6,845 bases of DNA from NCBI GenBank assembly GCA_038207745.1, contig JBBQZL010000148.1, positions 1-6,845 on the forward strand, in the 5' to 3' direction. Below are positions 5,325 to 6,845 of this stretch, one piece after another. The DNA comes from JBBQZL01 sp038207745 (GTDB lineage Bacteria; Actinomycetota; Thermoleophilia; Solirubrobacterales; 70-9). Below the pieces are notes generated by a model, which worked only from the letters and a program-made list of their open reading frames with translations, searched no databases and was not told the DNA's origin. The translations under genes and the position numbers were made by a program. Numbering within the stretch: position 1 is the stretch's first letter; every line of letters starts with the position of its first letter.

Positions 5325-6845
5325 CTGGCTCGAGAACCACGTAGTCGCCGGCGCCGCGCAATATCTCGCGAACCAGGAACGCGGTACCGGCATATGGGAG
5401 TTCCACCACCACGGAACCGTCGGCCAGTTCCTCGACCACAGTACGCTCCTCGCGCATCCAGCGAGCTCGCTCAGGTGAAACCCAGACACGAGCAACGTTG
5501 GAGGCAGGGACTTCACCGTCGGTCATCCATCCCTCGACCCCTGCCAACTCCTCGACTTCGGGCCTGGGCTCGAATGACTCATCAGAGACCGCGGCCTCTT
5601 TGATCCGGTCGAGCTTGAAGTGACGGACCGCCTCGCGATCGAGATCGAAGCACTCGACGTACCAGCCATCCTTGCCGTTCTCCAGGCGGTATGGCTCGAC
5701 CCGTCGCTTGCTGAACTGGTCCTCGTTCTCCTTGTAGTAGTTGAGCTCGAGAAGCCGGTGCTGCGCAATCGAGTCGTTGACCACGCGGGCAACCTCCGCG
5801 TCATTGCCGCCACCAGATGCGATCTCGAGACCCTCCTCAGACGGATCGTGGCCGAGCGCGGCGATGATCTTGGTCCGGGCGGTCTGCAGTCCGGTCTGCG
5901 GAAGGTGATCGCCGAAAAGGTCGATCGCCGCCACAAGCGCCTTGGCCTCGAGCGGCAGGAGCCGTGCCGGGCGAGCGAAGTTATCCCCATATGGCTGAGA
6001 GTCGACTTCGATCTCATCCCCGATCATCTCGGCATAGAGGACGTAGGTGCCACCGCCGAAGTTGACGACATTGAGCAGCTCGATGTCCTCTCGAAGCTCG
6101 TCACGGGTCAGCTTGAGGCGCATGCAGACGTCTTCGATCTCGAGGCGTTCGCCAGCCTTCGCGGTCCGGATGAGCAATCCGGCAAGTGTTACGAGCCGGG
6201 CAAAACGCTCCGGACGGATCGCAGCCTCGCCGCGACTGCCGGACCGGGATCGGCGCGGCGCGGAGCGGAGCGGCCTCTGGACCGTCTTCGCTGGCTCGAA
6301 ACCGTTGACATGGCGCTCTCGAAGCAATGCCAGCCTTCGGTCGGCTTCTTTACGAAGCTCGGCGGGCTCCAGAACCTGGGCGTGCTTTCGCCAGCGCAGC
6401 ACCCAGGCGATCAGGGCCCGATCATCCGCATATTCGGTTTCGAAGACGATGCCCTTGCCGGGCGCGGCGTCTGACTTTTTCGCCGGCCGGATCTGGCCGA
6501 ACTCGCCATAGTCGCGCTCGATCAGCCAGGAGATCCTGTCGCCGAGGAACAGCGTCGCGTTGCCATTCGGCTGTCCGAGCTGCCATGCAGCGCGCTGGGC
6601 GAAGTTGCGTCGGTTGAAGTTCTCGGGTGGCGAGAAGTCGTGTTCGGCCTTCGATGCGTAGCCGACCTTGCCCTGGATCCGCGATAGGCGGAAGACGCGA
6701 ACGTCGTCTCGTTCGTGCGAAAAACCAATCAGATAGAACTGGCCGTCGCGAAAGACGAGGTGGTAGGGGTCCACCTTTCGCTTCGACGTGTCATCGCGTT
6801 CCATCGTGTAATAGGTGAACTCGATCGTCTTGCGGCGGCTGATCG
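5287..6845 (-). CDS. pafBC-like: PafBC-like double-WYL transcriptional regulator, 5' end beyond the window
   Basis: The frame enters from the right edge and gives 518 residues; the N-terminal helix-turn-helix of the first half lies outside. Visible order: first WYL domain (about 1-65, KVDPYHLVFRDGQFYLIGF), its WCX extension (about 95-175), and a basic linker RPLRSAPRRSRSGSRGE (190-206). A second helix-turn-helix follows (about 212-265, RFARLVTLAGLLIRTAKAGE then DVCMRLKLTRDELREDIELL), then a second WYL domain (about 350-420, RRVEPYRLENGKDGWYVECF) and a second WCX (about 450-518). This is PafB joined to PafC in one chain. In mycobacteria the two proteins act together as a sigma-factor-like activator of the LexA-independent DNA-damage response, and natural fusions are known in other actinobacteria. 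WYL domains sense a ligand, thought to be single-stranded nucleic acid. The aromatic core is varied (FYL, WYV). The gene lies directly before the MBL hydrolase and overlaps it. Confidence 0.88.
   Translation of the reverse strand, partial: ISRRKTIEFTYYTMERDDTSKRKVDPYHLVFRDGQFYLIGFSHERDDVRVFRLSRIQGKVGYASKAEHDFSPPENFNRRNFAQRAAWQLGQPNGNATLFLGDRISWLIERDYGEFGQIRPAKKSDAAPGKGIVFETEYADDRALIAWVLRWRKHAQVLEPAELRKEADRRLALLRERHVNGFEPAKTVQRPLRSAPRRSRSGSRGEAAIRPERFARLVTLAGLLIRTAKAGERLEIEDVCMRLKLTRDELREDIELLNVVNFGGGTYVLYAEMIGDEIEVDSQPYGDNFARPARLLPLEAKALVAAIDLFGDHLPQTGLQTARTKIIAALGHDPSEEGLEIASGGGNDAEVARVVNDSIAQHRLLELNYYKENEDQFSKRRVEPYRLENGKDGWYVECFDLDREAVRHFKLDRIKEAAVSDESFEPRPEVEELAGVEGWMTDGEVPASNVARVWVSPERARWMREERTVVEELADGSVVVELPYAGTAFLVREILRGAGDYVVLEPDDAREALARELS

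Noticed and set aside
5325..5516. An N-terminal extension of the MBL hydrolase
   Set aside because: These 64 codons read the antiparallel-safe alternate frame of the regulator's C-terminal domain; they are Trp- and Arg-rich without similarity to the family, and the fold begins after 5324.
5620..6474. A 284-codon plus-strand open frame opposite the regulator
   Set aside because: It is antisense to the double-WYL gene. It has no start signal and no recognisable domain.

Overview
The window is GC-rich throughout. It reads like a chromosomal segment of a high-GC actinobacterium. The best indicator is a single-polypeptide PafB-PafC type double-WYL regulator, an actinobacterial signature. Thermoleophilia (Solirubrobacterales-like) is my best guess, because the Ig-like secreted-protein remnant, the small Cys-containing lipoprotein and the IS21 transposase remnant resemble sequences I associate with that group. 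No rRNA, tRNA or CRISPR is visible.

Layout, left to right. (1) A family-4-type glycosyltransferase on the minus strand fills 1-1289 and runs off the left edge. (2) Positions 1290-2910 are a poorly coding, eroded stretch. It holds a minus-strand secreted-protein gene with one Ig-like domain, apparently broken near its 3' end; a divergent plus-strand lipoprotein gene; hairpins; and a short piece of an IS21-family IstA transposase. (3) A PPOX-fold flavin- or F420-type oxidoreductase is on the minus strand (2911-3378). (4) A GT2 glycosyltransferase is on the plus strand (3565-4539), divergent from the PPOX gene and without a standard start codon at the expected place. (5) A minus-strand pair follows: a PafBC-like regulator entering from the right edge, and a metallo-beta-lactamase-fold hydrolase of the LACTB2/glyoxalase-II type whose start overlaps the regulator's 3' end. 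It converges on the GT2 gene.

How they may work together. The GT4 and GT2 enzymes suggest a cell-envelope glycan locus whose middle was disturbed by insertion and decay. The PafBC-MBL pair is probably one transcript with translational coupling, so the hydrolase may belong to the stress or DNA-damage response that PafBC controls in mycobacteria. The lipoprotein and the Ig-like remnant are surface proteins. Nothing here makes a clearly new system. The most unusual points are the missing start of an otherwise intact GT2, the facing ATG codons created by one CATATG palindrome, and a reading frame left open from a signal peptide straight into the GT4 gene.
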